A stretch of DNA of 54,145 bases from Oscillospiraceae bacterium (GCA_015067185.1 SVMZ01000021.1:1-54145); one strand, 5' to 3'. Shown: positions 7,349 to 15,377, counted from the first letter of the stretch. A program made the numbers and translations. Notes: a model not told the origin generated them from the sequence alone.

Positions 7349-8824
7349 ATGGAAAACAAGCTTTATGCAGATATCGCCAGACGTACGGGCGGAGATATCT
7401 ATATTGGTGTGGTAGGACCGGTGCGGACCGGGAAATCCACCTTTATCAAGCGGTTTATGGAGACGTTGGTGTTGCCCAACATAGAAAACAGCTATCGCAG
7501 AGAGCGTGCCACCGATGAACTGCCGCAATCTGCGGCCGGCAAGACGATCATGACGACCGAGCCCAAGTTTATCCCTGAAGAGGCCGTGAAGATTGCGCTG
7601 GAAGAGGGGGCAGAGCTGAATGTACGGCTGATCGACTGTGTCGGCTACATTGTTCCCAGCTCTCTTGGGTATTATGAAAACGAAGCGCCGCGCATGGTGA
7701 TGACGCCGTGGCTGGAACAGCCGATTCCTTTCAACATGGCGGCAGAGATGGGAACCCACAAGGTGATCACCGAGCATTCCACCATCGGGCTGGTGGTCAC
7801 CACCGACGGCAGCATCACCGACATCCCGCGGGAAGAATATGAAGAGGCGGAAGAGCGGGTGGTAGAGGAACTCAAACAGATCAACAAGCCCTTTGTCATC
7901 CTGCTCAACTGCACCTATCCCGAATCGGAGTCGGCAAAGCTGCTCAAAGGCACCCTGGAACAGAAATACGGTGTGCCGGTGGTGGCGGTCAACTGTCTGG
8001 AATTGAGCGAAAAGGATATCCGTGTCATCCTGCGCAGCATCCTGTTTGAATTTCCTGTCAAAGAGATCGCGGTGAAGCTGCCGCGGTGGATCGTCTCTCT
8101 GGATAAGGAGCACTGGCTGAAGGCTGCCGTATTCGGCGCTGTCAAGGAGGCGGCGGCCGACGTGCGGCGGATCGGGGATGTCAGCACGGTGTTTGCGCGG
8201 CTCTCCGCCTGTGAATATATCACGGCGGCATCGTCGGTGGGAATTGATCTGGGTCGGGGCTGTGCACAAATCCAGGCAGAGGTGAAGAATGGACTGTTCT
8301 ATCGCGTGCTGGGTGAGGTGACCGGACTGGAGATCGACGGCGAAGAAGAGCTGATGAGCCTGATGGTAGAGCTGTCCGCTGTCCGCCGGGAATATGACAA
8401 GGTGAAAGGTGCATTGGAACAGGTCTCCGCCACCGGCTATGGTATTGTCATGCCCACCCTGGAGGAACTGACATTGGAAGAGCCGGAGATGGTGAAGCAG
8501 GGCGGCAAATACGGCGTGAAACTCCGTGCCAGCGCACCGTCTATCCACCTGATGCGGGCGGATATCACCACGGAGGTAAGCCCCATCGTGGGCAGTGAGC
8601 GGCAGTCGGAGGAGCTGGTGATGTATCTGCTCAAGGAATTTGAGGAGGATCCCCAGAAGATCTGGAGCTCCAACATCTTCGGCAAGTCACTGCATGAGCT
8701 GGTGAACGAGGGACTGCATAACAAGCTCTACCGCATGCCGCAGGAGGCACGCCTCAAATTGCAGGAGACCATTGAAAAGATCATCAATGAGGGATGCTCG
8801 GGGTTGATTTGTATTATACTTTGA
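7349..8824 (+). CDS. spoIVA: Stage IV sporulation protein A, coat morphogenetic ATPase
   Basis: A 491-residue protein, almost the length of B. subtilis SpoIVA (492). The Walker A motif GPVRTGKST is at residues 23-31 and the strand ending LIDCVG (about 95) is the Walker B region. The protein ends in a hydrophobic tail (CSGLICIIL) as in known SpoIVA, which anchors it to the forespore membrane through SpoVM. SpoIVA hydrolyses ATP to polymerise into the basement layer of the spore coat. GGAGAGGAGA precedes the ATG. The 61-base gap to the SPOCS-LysM gene contains a 12-bp palindrome (ATATCCGGATAT, 7292-7303) and no terminator, so the two genes are likely co-transcribed. Confidence 0.97.
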   Translation: MENKLYADIARRTGGDIYIGVVGPVRTGKSTFIKRFMETLVLPNIENSYRRERATDELPQSAAGKTIMTTEPKFIPEEAVKIALEEGAELNVRLIDCVGYIVPSSLGYYENEAPRMVMTPWLEQPIPFNMAAEMGTHKVITEHSTIGLVVTTDGSITDIPREEYEEAEERVVEELKQINKPFVILLNCTYPESESAKLLKGTLEQKYGVPVVAVNCLELSEKDIRVILRSILFEFPVKEIAVKLPRWIVSLDKEHWLKAAVFGAVKEAAADVRRIGDVSTVFARLSACEYITAASSVGIDLGRGCAQIQAEVKNGLFYRVLGEVTGLEIDGEEELMSLMVELSAVRREYDKVKGALEQVSATGYGIVMPTLEELTLEEPEMVKQGGKYGVKLRASAPSIHLMRADITTEVSPIVGSERQSEELVMYLLKEFEEDPQKIWSSNIFGKSLHELVNEGLHNKLYRMPQEARLKLQETIEKIINEGCSGLICIIL

Positions 8825-8844
8825 ATATCTTTTAAGCGTAATAA

Positions 8845-8900
8845 AAAACAGTGCCGCCGTGGTAAGACCAAACGGTCACCGCGGCGGCACTGTTTTGTGT
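8845..8900. terminator. Bidirectional terminator between spoIVA and the TM2 gene
   Basis: A 15-base perfect arm AAAACAGTGCCGCCG (8845-8859) pairs with 8882-8896 around a loop that can itself pair (GACC/GGTC). A-run and T-run flank the stem, so it can end both the plus-strand spoIVA transcript and the minus-strand gene ending at 8907. Confidence 0.9.
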
Positions 8901-8906
8901 GGTGTT

Positions 8907-9323
8907 TTATTTCACATAATAGGGGTTAGGCTTGAAAAGAAGGACGATTGTGTCGATAATCCAACCGAAGCCAAAGAGACCGGCGGTGAAGAGGTAGAGA
9001 AGGCCCATACCGGTTTTTCCTTCGTAGAATTTGTGGGCACCAAAAAAACCTAAAAGGAAACAAAGCAGAAAAGCCACCCACTTGTTTTTGGGTTTCATCA
9101 TAGGATAGGGAACACCGACATTGTTAGTGTTGGTATTGGTGTTTGAGTTGACGTTGCTGTTTGTGTTGTTTATGACAATCTGAGGTATTGCAGCGGCGGG
9201 AGGTGAGGTCTCCTCCACCTGTTTGCCGCATTCGGGACAGAAGGTGACGGATTTAGGAATAACCTTTCCGCAATGCTTGCAGAATTTGGTTTCCGGAGCG
9301 TTGGTTGTAGTTTGAGTATCCAT
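8907..9323 (-). CDS. Zinc-ribbon and TM2 domain membrane protein
   Basis: A 138-residue protein with an N-terminal zinc ribbon (CKHCG...CPECG, residues about 15-33), a linker rich in Asn and Thr (about 52-68), and a C-terminal TM2 domain with two membrane helices ([16 protein letters not shown] and [18 protein letters not shown]). TM2 proteins are small membrane proteins of poorly known function. The ATG at 9323 has GGAGG 6 bases upstream; the 159-residue extension is rejected because it crosses the promoter. It is divergently transcribed from the XRE regulator, and its promoter is overlapped by a 17-bp inverted repeat, so direct repression by that regulator is likely. Confidence 0.85.
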   Translation of the reverse strand: MDTQTTTNAPETKFCKHCGKVIPKSVTFCPECGKQVEETSPPAAAIPQIVINNTNSNVNSNTNTNTNNVGVPYPMMKPKNKWVAFLLCFLLGFFGAHKFYEGKTGMGLLYLFTAGLFGFGWIIDTIVLLFKPNPYYVK

Positions 9324-9357
9324 ATGCTGCCTCCATGTATCGATGTATGATGAGTTA

Positions 9358-9386
9358 AATATATCACAAAATGAGATATATGTCAA
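9358..9386 (-). promoter_or_regulatory. Promoter of the TM2 gene
   Basis: Minus-strand TTGACA (9381-9386, perfect -35), a 17-base spacer and TATATT (9358-9363). Start near 9351. The left arm of the inverted repeat 9363-9402 fills the whole spacer. Confidence 0.8.
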
Positions 9387-9402
9387 TATCTCATTTTGTG
9401 AT
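9363..9402. promoter_or_regulatory. 17-bp inverted repeat, probable XRE operator
   Basis: Two perfect 17-base arms (9363-9379 and 9386-9402) with a 6-base centre. The left arm lies between the -35 and -10 of the TM2 promoter; the right arm ends just before TATAAT (9407-9412), the likely -10 of the XRE gene. A dimer or tetramer bound here would shut both divergent promoters. Confidence 0.75.
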
Positions 9403-9451
9403 TGAATATAATGTTATCAATTGCAAGGATGAAACAAGGGAGGAACAAAGG

Positions 9452-9676
9452 ATGAGGCTCAAGGATATCCGCGAAGACAGAGACATGACACAGAAGAAGA
9501 TTGCCGAATATCTTCACATACGGCAGAACACCTATTCACAATATGAAACGGGGCAGAGACAACTGCCGATCGATGTGTTGGTCAAATTGGCGGATTTTTT
9601 TGGCACATCGGCAGACTATATTCTTGGAATCACAGATGAGAGCAAACCTTACCCCAGAGCAAGGGAAAGAACCTGA
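9452..9676 (+). CDS. XRE/Cro-CI family transcriptional regulator
   Basis: A 74-residue protein that is nearly all helix-turn-helix: MRLKDIREDRDMTQKKIAEYL, then the recognition helix region RQNTYSQYETGQRQ, then LVKLADFFGTSADYILG, a textbook Cro/CI fold. There is no effector domain, so it probably acts as a simple DNA-binding repressor. GGGAGG lies 9 bases before the ATG. The operator at 9363-9402 between this gene and the TM2 gene suggests autoregulation and control of the neighbour. Confidence 0.93.
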   Translation: MRLKDIREDRDMTQKKIAEYLHIRQNTYSQYETGQRQLPIDVLVKLADFFGTSADYILGITDESKPYPRARERT

Positions 9677-9677
9677 G

Positions 9678-9706
9678 TTGAAAAATTATTTCAATTATGG
9701 TATATT
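9678..9706 (+). promoter_or_regulatory. Promoter of the GH3 lipoprotein gene
   Basis: TTGAAA (9678-9683), 17 bases, TATATT (9701-9706). It begins right after the XRE stop codon and gives the GH3 gene its own start near 9713. Confidence 0.7.
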
Positions 9707-9759
9707 CATGCTGAGATAAAATGAACACGCAAAATGCTACACGATAAAGCTGAGGAAGT

Positions 9760-11058
9760 ATGATGAGACAAAAAAGATGGTTTTTATCTTTGGTCTGCCT
9801 GCTTCTGGCGATGCTTCTTGCAGGCTGCGGACAGCAGTCTGTGTCGAAAGAGGAGCTGCAGCCGGAGCAGAGCGGAGAAAGCGCCATGCAGGAGGCATTG
9901 GAGCCAAACGGGGACACGGTGAAAGAAGAAAGTCCGAAAGAGAGTCAGGAAGAGGGAATGAAAGAAGGAGCAGAGGAAGCAAAAGAATCGGAGGAATTGG
10001 CGCCTCTCTCGCCGGTGGATAAGCTTCTGGCAGAGATGACACTGCAGGAAAAGGTAGGACAGCTGTTCTTCGTCCGACCCGATTCTCTGGCAGGGGTCAA
10101 CGATGTCACTACTATGACGGAGGAGATGCAGAAGGCCCTGAGGGAATATCCGGTGGGTGGCATTATCATGTTTGCGGGAAATATTACCTCGGCGGAGCAG
10201 ATCACGGCGTTTCATGCTGCTTTACAGGCGCATTCGGAGATCCCGCTGTTTCTCTCCGTGGATGAAGAGGGGGGACGGGTGGCACGGATTGCCAACCACG
10301 AGGCCTTTGATGTGCCGACCTACCGAAGTGCAGCTGCCGTCGGCAGGGAGGGGAATCCCGGGGCGGCGCTGGCCATGGGAGAAACCATCGGTACCTATCT
10401 CAGAGAATATGGCTTCAACATGAATTTTGCCCCGGTGGCAGATGTGAACACCAACCCGAACAACCCGGTGATCGGCAACCGTGCCTTTTCTTCGGATGCA
10501 GCTACGGCAGCAGCCATGGCATCCGCTATGGCGGAGGGGCTGAGGAAGCAGGGGATTCTGCCTGTGTACAAGCATTTTCCGGGACATGGAGATACGGCAG
10601 AGGATAGTCATGTGGGGATTGCGGTCAGCAACAAGACGGCCGAAGAAATGGCTGCCTGTGAGTGGCTGCCCTTTATGCAGGCAAATGATCGGGACTGCAT
10701 CATGGTGGGACATATTGCGGTTCCTTCGATTACGGGAGATATGACTCCCGCCTCCATGTCGTACACCGTTGTAACGGAGATCCTGCGGGAACAGCTGGGG
10801 TTTGACGGGCTTATCATCACCGACGGGTTGGAGATGGGGGCGGTCACCCAATTGTATTCTTCCGGCGAGGCGGCGGTTAGCGCCATTCTTGCCGGCTGTG
10901 ATATGCTGTTGGTGCCGGTAAATATGCAGGAAGCCTTTGAGGCGGTAATTACCGCCGTGGAAAACAGCGAGATCAGTATGGAACGATTGGATGAAAGTGT
11001 ACGGCGTATTCTTTCTTTCAAACTGGAACAGATCGGCAGTTTAGGGGAGAATGGCTGA
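9760..11058 (+). CDS. Glycoside hydrolase family 3 lipoprotein, NagZ-like
   Basis: A 432-residue beta-N-acetylhexosaminidase-type GH3 enzyme. A lipoprotein signal peptide ends LLAGC with the lipidated Cys23, so the enzyme sits on the outer face of the membrane. Residues 28-85 form a strongly charged Glu/Lys-rich linker. The TIM barrel follows, with the NagZ signature KHFPGHG (271-277), the Asp/His pair in DSH (282-284) that serves as acid/base in this subfamily, and the nucleophile Asp355 in TDGLEMG. The C-terminal GH3 domain is absent, as in one-domain NagZ enzymes. Expected substrates are muropeptides or beta-GlcNAc-containing glycans. GAGGAAG precedes ATG 9760; the adjacent ATG at 9763 fits equally well. 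Confidence 0.92.
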   Translation: MMRQKRWFLSLVCLLLAMLLAGCGQQSVSKEELQPEQSGESAMQEALEPNGDTVKEESPKESQEEGMKEGAEEAKESEELAPLSPVDKLLAEMTLQEKVGQLFFVRPDSLAGVNDVTTMTEEMQKALREYPVGGIIMFAGNITSAEQITAFHAALQAHSEIPLFLSVDEEGGRVARIANHEAFDVPTYRSAAAVGREGNPGAALAMGETIGTYLREYGFNMNFAPVADVNTNPNNPVIGNRAFSSDAATAAAMASAMAEGLRKQGILPVYKHFPGHGDTAEDSHVGIAVSNKTAEEMAACEWLPFMQANDRDCIMVGHIAVPSITGDMTPASMSYTVVTEILREQLGFDGLIITDGLEMGAVTQLYSSGEAAVSAILAGCDMLLVPVNMQEAFEAVITAVENSEISMERLDESVRRILSFKLEQIGSLGENG

Positions 11059-11085
11059 AAAAGCAGAATGCATCCATGACAGACA

Positions 11086-11114
11086 TTTACTTTTCGGAGT
11101 TGCTGTGATATAAT
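11086..11114 (+). promoter_or_regulatory. Promoter of the MFS transporter gene
   Basis: TTTACT (11086-11091), 17 bases, perfect TATAAT (11109-11114). An ATG at 11115 directly follows the -10 and cannot be the start; this supports 11145. Confidence 0.65.
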
Positions 11115-11144
11115 GTGATGAAATTGAAAAAAGGAAACAGGACG

Positions 11145-12401
11145 ATGAACACGGAAATTGCAAAATTCAAAAGAACAAAATATACCTGCTATTATACCTA
11201 TTTGGCCATGTCCTCCATCTTTACGCTGCCGCCGCTGCTGTTCGGCACCTTCCATGAGATGTACGGCATCTCCTATACGCTGCTGGGGACACTGGTGGTG
11301 GTCAACTTCTGCACACAGCTGCTGGTGGATCTGCTGGTCAGCTTCTTCAATAAATATGTGGATCTCCGTGTTGTGGCACGGGTAATGCCGCTGCTCACAT
11401 CTACCGGATTGTTTGTTTATGCACTGACTCCCACCATTTTCCCAAACCGCGCCTATGTGGGGCTGGTGCTGGGTACCTTCCTCTTCTCGGTGGCGGGAGG
11501 ACTTTGTGAAGTGCTGCTCAGTCCGTTGGTGGCAGCACTTCCGTCAGAGCATCCCGAGCGGGATATGAGTATGCTGCACTCTCTGTATGCATGGGGCGTT
11601 GTGATGGTGGTCACCATCAGCACCGTATTCCTGCATGTGTGCGGAAAAGAGAACTGGATGTATCTGACCATGTTCTGGGCATTGCTGCCTGTCGTCTCTT
11701 TTGTCATGTTCTGCATCTCTCCCATGCCGGAGACCAATCTCTCCCACAATCCGGGCGGCGCAGGGGCAAAGCAGAGAAATGTGGGATTGCTTCTCTGCGT
11801 GCTGTGCATATTCTTCGGCAGCGCAGCGGAAAATGCCATGACCAACTGGGTCTCCGTCTACATAGAGAGCGCACTGGGTGTGCCCAAAATGGTCGGCGAT
11901 GTTCTTGGGCTGGCGCTGTTTGGTATTCTGCTTGGCGTAGTCAGAACCCTTTACGGCAGATATGGGCGAAATATCATCGGTGTGCTGCTGATCAGTATGA
12001 TCGGTGCGACAGCCTGCTATCTGACCGCAGGACTGCTGAACAATACCATTGTCTGCATGATCGCCTGTATTTTGACCGGACTGTTCACCTCCATGCTGTG
12101 GCCGGGTTCACTGATTATGATGGAGGAATATTTCCCGCATATGGGTGTGGCTGCCTATGCGCTGATGGCGGCAGGCGGTGACTTTGGAGCCTCTGTGGCG
12201 CCGCAGCTGCAGGGCGCAGTGGTGGATCTGGTGACAGCAAGCGATTGGGCGGTGCAGCTGGGCGGTACGGTATCTCTCTCCGCTGAACAGATCGGTATGA
12301 AGGCTGGTATGCTGGTGTCTTCCCTGTTCCCCATTGTGGGCATTGTGGTTTTGATGGTGATAAAAAGAAGCTTCCCGAAAATTGCCGGGCAGCAGAGATA
12401 A
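11145..12401 (+). CDS. Major facilitator superfamily transporter
   Basis: A 418-residue protein with about 12 hydrophobic segments in two groups of six around a central loop (near residues 200-215, NLSHNPGG). It resembles MFS sugar permeases of the FucP/glucose-galactose type in layout, with Glu and Asn within helices (FFGSAAENAMTNW), but the substrate cannot be read from sequence. The start at 11145 follows an AAAAAGGAAAC ribosome site and the promoter at 11086-11114. It follows the GH3 lipoprotein gene by 86 bases and may import the sugar that enzyme releases; that link is inference. Confidence 0.85.
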   Translation: MNTEIAKFKRTKYTCYYTYLAMSSIFTLPPLLFGTFHEMYGISYTLLGTLVVVNFCTQLLVDLLVSFFNKYVDLRVVARVMPLLTSTGLFVYALTPTIFPNRAYVGLVLGTFLFSVAGGLCEVLLSPLVAALPSEHPERDMSMLHSLYAWGVVMVVTISTVFLHVCGKENWMYLTMFWALLPVVSFVMFCISPMPETNLSHNPGGAGAKQRNVGLLLCVLCIFFGSAAENAMTNWVSVYIESALGVPKMVGDVLGLALFGILLGVVRTLYGRYGRNIIGVLLISMIGATACYLTAGLLNNTIVCMIACILTGLFTSMLWPGSLIMMEEYFPHMGVAAYALMAAGGDFGASVAPQLQGAVVDLVTASDWAVQLGGTVSLSAEQIGMKAGMLVSSLFPIVGIVVLMVIKRSFPKIAGQQR

Positions 12402-12406
12402 AAAAT

Positions 12407-12444
12407 ACCTCCGATGTTCAGTTTCTGAGATCGGAGGTGTTTTT
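12407..12444 (+). terminator. Intrinsic terminator after the MFS gene
   Basis: Stem ACCTCCGAT (12407-12415) with ATCGGAGGT (12430-12438), followed by GTTTTT. It begins 5 bases after the stop codon. Confidence 0.9.
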
Positions 12445-12500
12445 GTATACGCAGTGCGTTTGAAAAAAGGAAAGAGGCTCCAGACAACGGAACATAAAAA

Positions 12501-12527
12501 CAAAAAAGACGCTTACGCGTCTTCTTT
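12501..12527 (-). terminator. Terminator of tRNA-Leu
   Basis: On the minus strand, directly after the tRNA 3' end, AGACGC (12517-12522) pairs with GCGTCT (12507-12512) around a four-base loop and is followed by a TTTTTTG run. Confidence 0.85.
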
Positions 12528-12530
12528 GTT

Positions 12531-12615
12531 TGGTGCGGCAGATGAGACTTGAACTCACACGCCATACGACACACGCCCCTCAAACGTGCCTGTCTGCCTA
12601 TTCCAGCACTGCCGC
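12531..12615 (-). tRNA. tRNA-Leu (anticodon GAG)
   Basis: An 85-base tRNA with encoded CCA (complement of 12531-12533). The acceptor arm is GCGGCAG paired with CTGCCGC, the T-arm contains GTTCAAGTC, and the anticodon stem CACGT/GCGTG encloses the loop TTGAGGG, giving anticodon GAG for CUC/CUU codons. The long variable arm expected for leucine is present. A consensus promoter at 12665-12693 and a terminator at 12501-12527 make it a single-gene unit. Confidence 0.96.
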
Positions 12616-12664
12616 ACATATTCTTTTTGCTCTGTGTGGAAGGCTTCCCTCACATCGCTTAATT

Positions 12665-12693
12665 ATTATAACAAATGAAAACGGAAATGTCAA
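12665..12693 (-). promoter_or_regulatory. Consensus promoter of tRNA-Leu
   Basis: Minus-strand TTGACA (12688-12693), exactly 17 bases, TATAAT (12665-12670): a perfect sigma-70-type promoter. The precursor leader of about 45 bases contains a short GGAAGCCTTCC palindrome. Confidence 0.9.
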
Positions 12694-12893
12694 GAGATTT
12701 TTCGAAAAAATGAAAAAATATTTTTAGTGCCGTTTTATCGCATAAATCAGCGGAAAAATGAGATTTTTGAAAGGGAAAAAAGCTGGAAACGGAAAAAATA
12801 AATTTTACAGCAGCAGATTAAAGAGAAAAAAGCAGAGAGAAAAAAGCGGGCGGCAGTATGATAAAGGCGCCATAGTATTTTAATAATGTGAGT
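12694..12893. other. AT-rich gap, nothing recognised
   Basis: Between the tRNA promoter and the promoter of the esterase gene lies about 200 bases of A-rich sequence with many AAAAA and GAAAAAA runs. Short reading frames exist on the minus strand but have no ribosome site or family features. I see no gene, repeat or RNA here. Confidence 0.5.
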
Positions 12894-12923
12894 TTGAAAT
12901 AGACACATATGCTGTGGTATAAT
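12894..12923 (+). promoter_or_regulatory. Promoter of the CE6-like esterase gene
   Basis: TTGAAA (12894-12899), 18 bases, TATAAT (12918-12923). Start near 12930, leaving only a very short leader carrying GAGGTGA before ATG 12942. Confidence 0.65.
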
Positions 12924-12941
12924 GGAGCTGAGGTGATTTGT

Positions 12942-13676
12942 ATGCTGAAAGACGGGTGTGAAGCGGGAACAGGTGTTATCCGCTCGTTTTTGATGATCGG
13001 GCAGTCCAATATGGCCGGACGCGGCGAATTCGCAGATGTAGAGCCGATCAGAAATGACCTGTGCTGTATGCTGAGAATGGGAAGATGGCAGCCGATGAGC
13101 GAGCCCATCAATCCCGACAGAGCCATCAGCGGAATTCTTTACCACAGCGGTGTTGGTTTAGCGGCCAGCTTTGCAGATGAGATGGCAAAGCATACAAACA
13201 CAAAAATCGGATTGATTCCCTGTGCGGATGGCGGCACCAGCCTTTCCCAGTGGATGCCGGGAGAGATTTTGTTTGACCATGCAGTGATGCAGGCAAAGCT
13301 TGCCCGGCGCACCTCTGTGCTGAGCGGTATTCTCTGGCACCAGGGCGAGGCGGACTGCGGTTCGGATGAGAGGGTGAATTCCTATAAAGAGCGTTTTATC
13401 ACTATGATCACCCGCATGAGACAGGAACTGGGCAGCGATATTCCCGTGGTGATTGGTGAGCTGAGCCGAAGCTATGCGCCGAAGCACAACCTGAATGAAG
13501 ATGCAGCAAGGCTGAATAAGATATTCTGTGAAATCGCTGAAGAGCTGCCCTGCTGTGCGGTGGCGTGCTCAGAGGGACTGACCATGAAACCGGATGGCGT
13601 TCATTTTGATGCGGCGGCCTGTCGTGTGTTCGGGGTACGTTATTTTGAGAAGATGCTTTGTCTGCAAAGCCGATAA
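12942..13676 (+). CDS. Sialate O-acetylesterase/CE6-type SGNH esterase
   Basis: A 244-residue SGNH-fold esterase of the SASA/carbohydrate esterase 6 family. The block I motif is IGQSNMAGRG with catalytic Ser22; WHQGEADC (132-139) is the family's conserved block; KPDGVHFD supplies Asp218 and His221 of the triad. These enzymes remove acetyl groups from xylan, sialic acid or related sugars. There is no signal peptide, so it should act inside the cell on imported oligosaccharides. ATG 12942 is preferred over an in-frame codon at 12909, which lies upstream of the -10 box. It leads a plausible operon with the TraB/GumN and GNAT genes. Confidence 0.88.
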   Translation: MLKDGCEAGTGVIRSFLMIGQSNMAGRGEFADVEPIRNDLCCMLRMGRWQPMSEPINPDRAISGILYHSGVGLAASFADEMAKHTNTKIGLIPCADGGTSLSQWMPGEILFDHAVMQAKLARRTSVLSGILWHQGEADCGSDERVNSYKERFITMITRMRQELGSDIPVVIGELSRSYAPKHNLNEDAARLNKIFCEIAEELPCCAVACSEGLTMKPDGVHFDAAACRVFGVRYFEKMLCLQSR

Positions 13677-13741
13677 CGAATGTAACCTTTTCGGAAAAGC
13701 GGTGAAAAGATTTTGAAAACAGCCGGTCGGAGGTGTATCGG

Positions 13742-14758
13742 ATGATAAAAAAGAGAATGTTCAGGGCAGCGGCGCTGTTGTTGGCTTTGACGATGATCAT
13801 GGCGGGATTTTCCGGGTGTTTGCTGAGTGGATTGTCTCCGCTGACCAATGCGGGTATTCCCGAGCTGCCGGAGGATTTGGTGGAGACGGGGGAATCTTCT
13901 GTGGATCCCCTCTTTTGGGTGGTGACATCGGAGGAATACAGCGGTAAGGTGTATCTGCTGGGCTCCATGCATGCCTGTAAAAAGGAGACCTTCCCGCTGC
14001 CGGAGCATATTATGACCGCCTACAGCGAAGCGGAATCTGTGGCGGTTGAGTGCGATACCCAGAATTTTGAATATGACCGTGTGCAGCAGGTCAATGCGAA
14101 CCAGTATATCATTTACAGCGACGGTACCCGGATCAAGGATCATCTCAGCGAAGAGGTGTACGGCGGTGCGGTAAAACGGTTGACCGATCTGGGTTTGTAC
14201 AGCGCTTCCTATGATATCTATAAGCCGATACTGTGGACATCGCTGTTTGATACTTACATCGTGGAACAATCCGGGCTCAGCTATGATTACAGCATCGATG
14301 AGTATTTTATGACCAAAGCCAAAACCGATGGAAAAGAACTGCTGGAAATTGAATCGGTGGAGTACCAGTATGAGGTGATGGGCGGTTTCTCTGATGAGCT
14401 GCAGGAGATGATGCTGGAGGATTACCTGCCTGAAGGTGCGATTGAAGAGCAAATAACCCTGTTTGGGCAGTTATATGACCGATGGGCATCGGGTGATCCC
14501 ACGGCTGCTTCCAATGAAGTATCGGAAGAGGAGTGGGCAGAGGTGCCGGAAGAGGACAAGGTTTGTCTGGAGGAATATGTCGGTGCCATGCTGGAGAACC
14601 GCAACGTGAGAATGACCGATGCGGTAGAAAGCTATATCAAACGCGGTATGACGGTGTTTATGGTGGTGGGAACCTCCCACATGGTGGATAAGATCGGTAT
14701 TGTCAACTCGCTCAGAGAGCGGGGCTACACCGTGACCGAACACGCAGACAGATATTGA
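13742..14758 (+). CDS. TraB/GumN family lipoprotein
   Basis: A 338-residue TraB/GumN (Tiki/PrgY-like) protein. The N-terminal hydrophobic stretch ends in FSGC, a probable lipobox, so it is likely an extracytoplasmic lipoprotein. The family hallmarks are present: YLLGSMHACKKETFPL (the GSMH/GTxH block), VAVECD, the ENRNVRM Arg/Asn segment and the C-terminal VVGTSHMVDKIGIVNSLRERGY. Family members are proposed metalloproteases because of conserved His and Glu residues; activity here is unproven. GGAGGTG lies 8 bases before ATG 13742, which is preferred to GTG 13733. Confidence 0.9.
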   Translation: MIKKRMFRAAALLLALTMIMAGFSGCLLSGLSPLTNAGIPELPEDLVETGESSVDPLFWVVTSEEYSGKVYLLGSMHACKKETFPLPEHIMTAYSEAESVAVECDTQNFEYDRVQQVNANQYIIYSDGTRIKDHLSEEVYGGAVKRLTDLGLYSASYDIYKPILWTSLFDTYIVEQSGLSYDYSIDEYFMTKAKTDGKELLEIESVEYQYEVMGGFSDELQEMMLEDYLPEGAIEEQITLFGQLYDRWASGDPTAASNEVSEEEWAEVPEEDKVCLEEYVGAMLENRNVRMTDAVESYIKRGMTVFMVVGTSHMVDKIGIVNSLRERGYTVTEHADRY

Positions 14759-14779
14759 GAAAGCGAAGGAGAAGCGGCA

Positions 14780-15301
14780 ATGAATTTCAGAAAAGCAACG
14801 GCGGCAGATCTTCCCGCCATATCGGCAATTATGGAAGAGGCACGCGGATTTATGGCGCAAAACGGTGTGGTGCAGTGGGTCAACGGCTATCCCTCCGATG
14901 AGGTGGTGCTGGCGGATATGGCAGCAGACACCTGTTGGGTCATGGAGGACGAAGAAGGAGTCTGTGGCACCGTTACCGTGATTACCGACGGCGAGCCAAC
15001 CTATGATAAAATTTACAATGGTCAGTGGCTGACGGCGGACGATGCCCGTTATCTTGCCATGCACCGTGTGGCGGTTGCCGGGCGGGTGCGCGGTCAGGGG
15101 ATAGCCCCCATGATGACGGCAAAGGTGAAGGAACGTAAGCGCCGCGAGGGATATGAGAGTATCCGCATCGATACCCACCGGGACAACAAAGCTATGCAGC
15201 GTATGCTCACCAAGAGCGGGTTCCAATACTGCGGCGTGATCTACCTGGCAAACGGCTCGGAGCGGATTGCCTTTGAATGGCTGGATAACGAGCAGAAGTA
15301 A
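14780..15301 (+). CDS. GNAT family N-acetyltransferase
   Basis: A 173-residue GNAT protein. It begins with the beta1-alpha1 pattern RKATAADLPAISAIMEEA and carries the acetyl-CoA loop as RVRGQGIAPMM (motif A, about residues 104-114), then IRIDTHRDNKAMQRMLTKSGFQYCGV, the usual motif B. The substrate is unknown. AAGGAGA lies 8 bases before the ATG. It is 21 bases after the TraB/GumN gene and is followed by a strong terminator, so it probably ends that operon. Confidence 0.9.
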   Translation: MNFRKATAADLPAISAIMEEARGFMAQNGVVQWVNGYPSDEVVLADMAADTCWVMEDEEGVCGTVTVITDGEPTYDKIYNGQWLTADDARYLAMHRVAVAGRVRGQGIAPMMTAKVKERKRREGYESIRIDTHRDNKAMQRMLTKSGFQYCGVIYLANGSERIAFEWLDNEQK

Positions 15302-15324
15302 CAGGGAAAACAAGGAATAAAAGT

Positions 15325-15359
15325 GACCGGACTTCCTATGCGGAAGCCCGGTCGTTTTG
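15325..15359. terminator. Terminator between GNAT and GH20 genes
   Basis: Stem GACCGGACTTCC (15325-15336) with GGAAGCCCGGTC (15342-15353; one mismatch), then GTTTTG. It ends the plus-strand GNAT transcript. It also lies just beyond the minus-strand GH20 stop at 15378 and may act in both directions. Confidence 0.85.
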
Positions 15360-15377
15360 TTTGTTTGCAGTAGAAAA

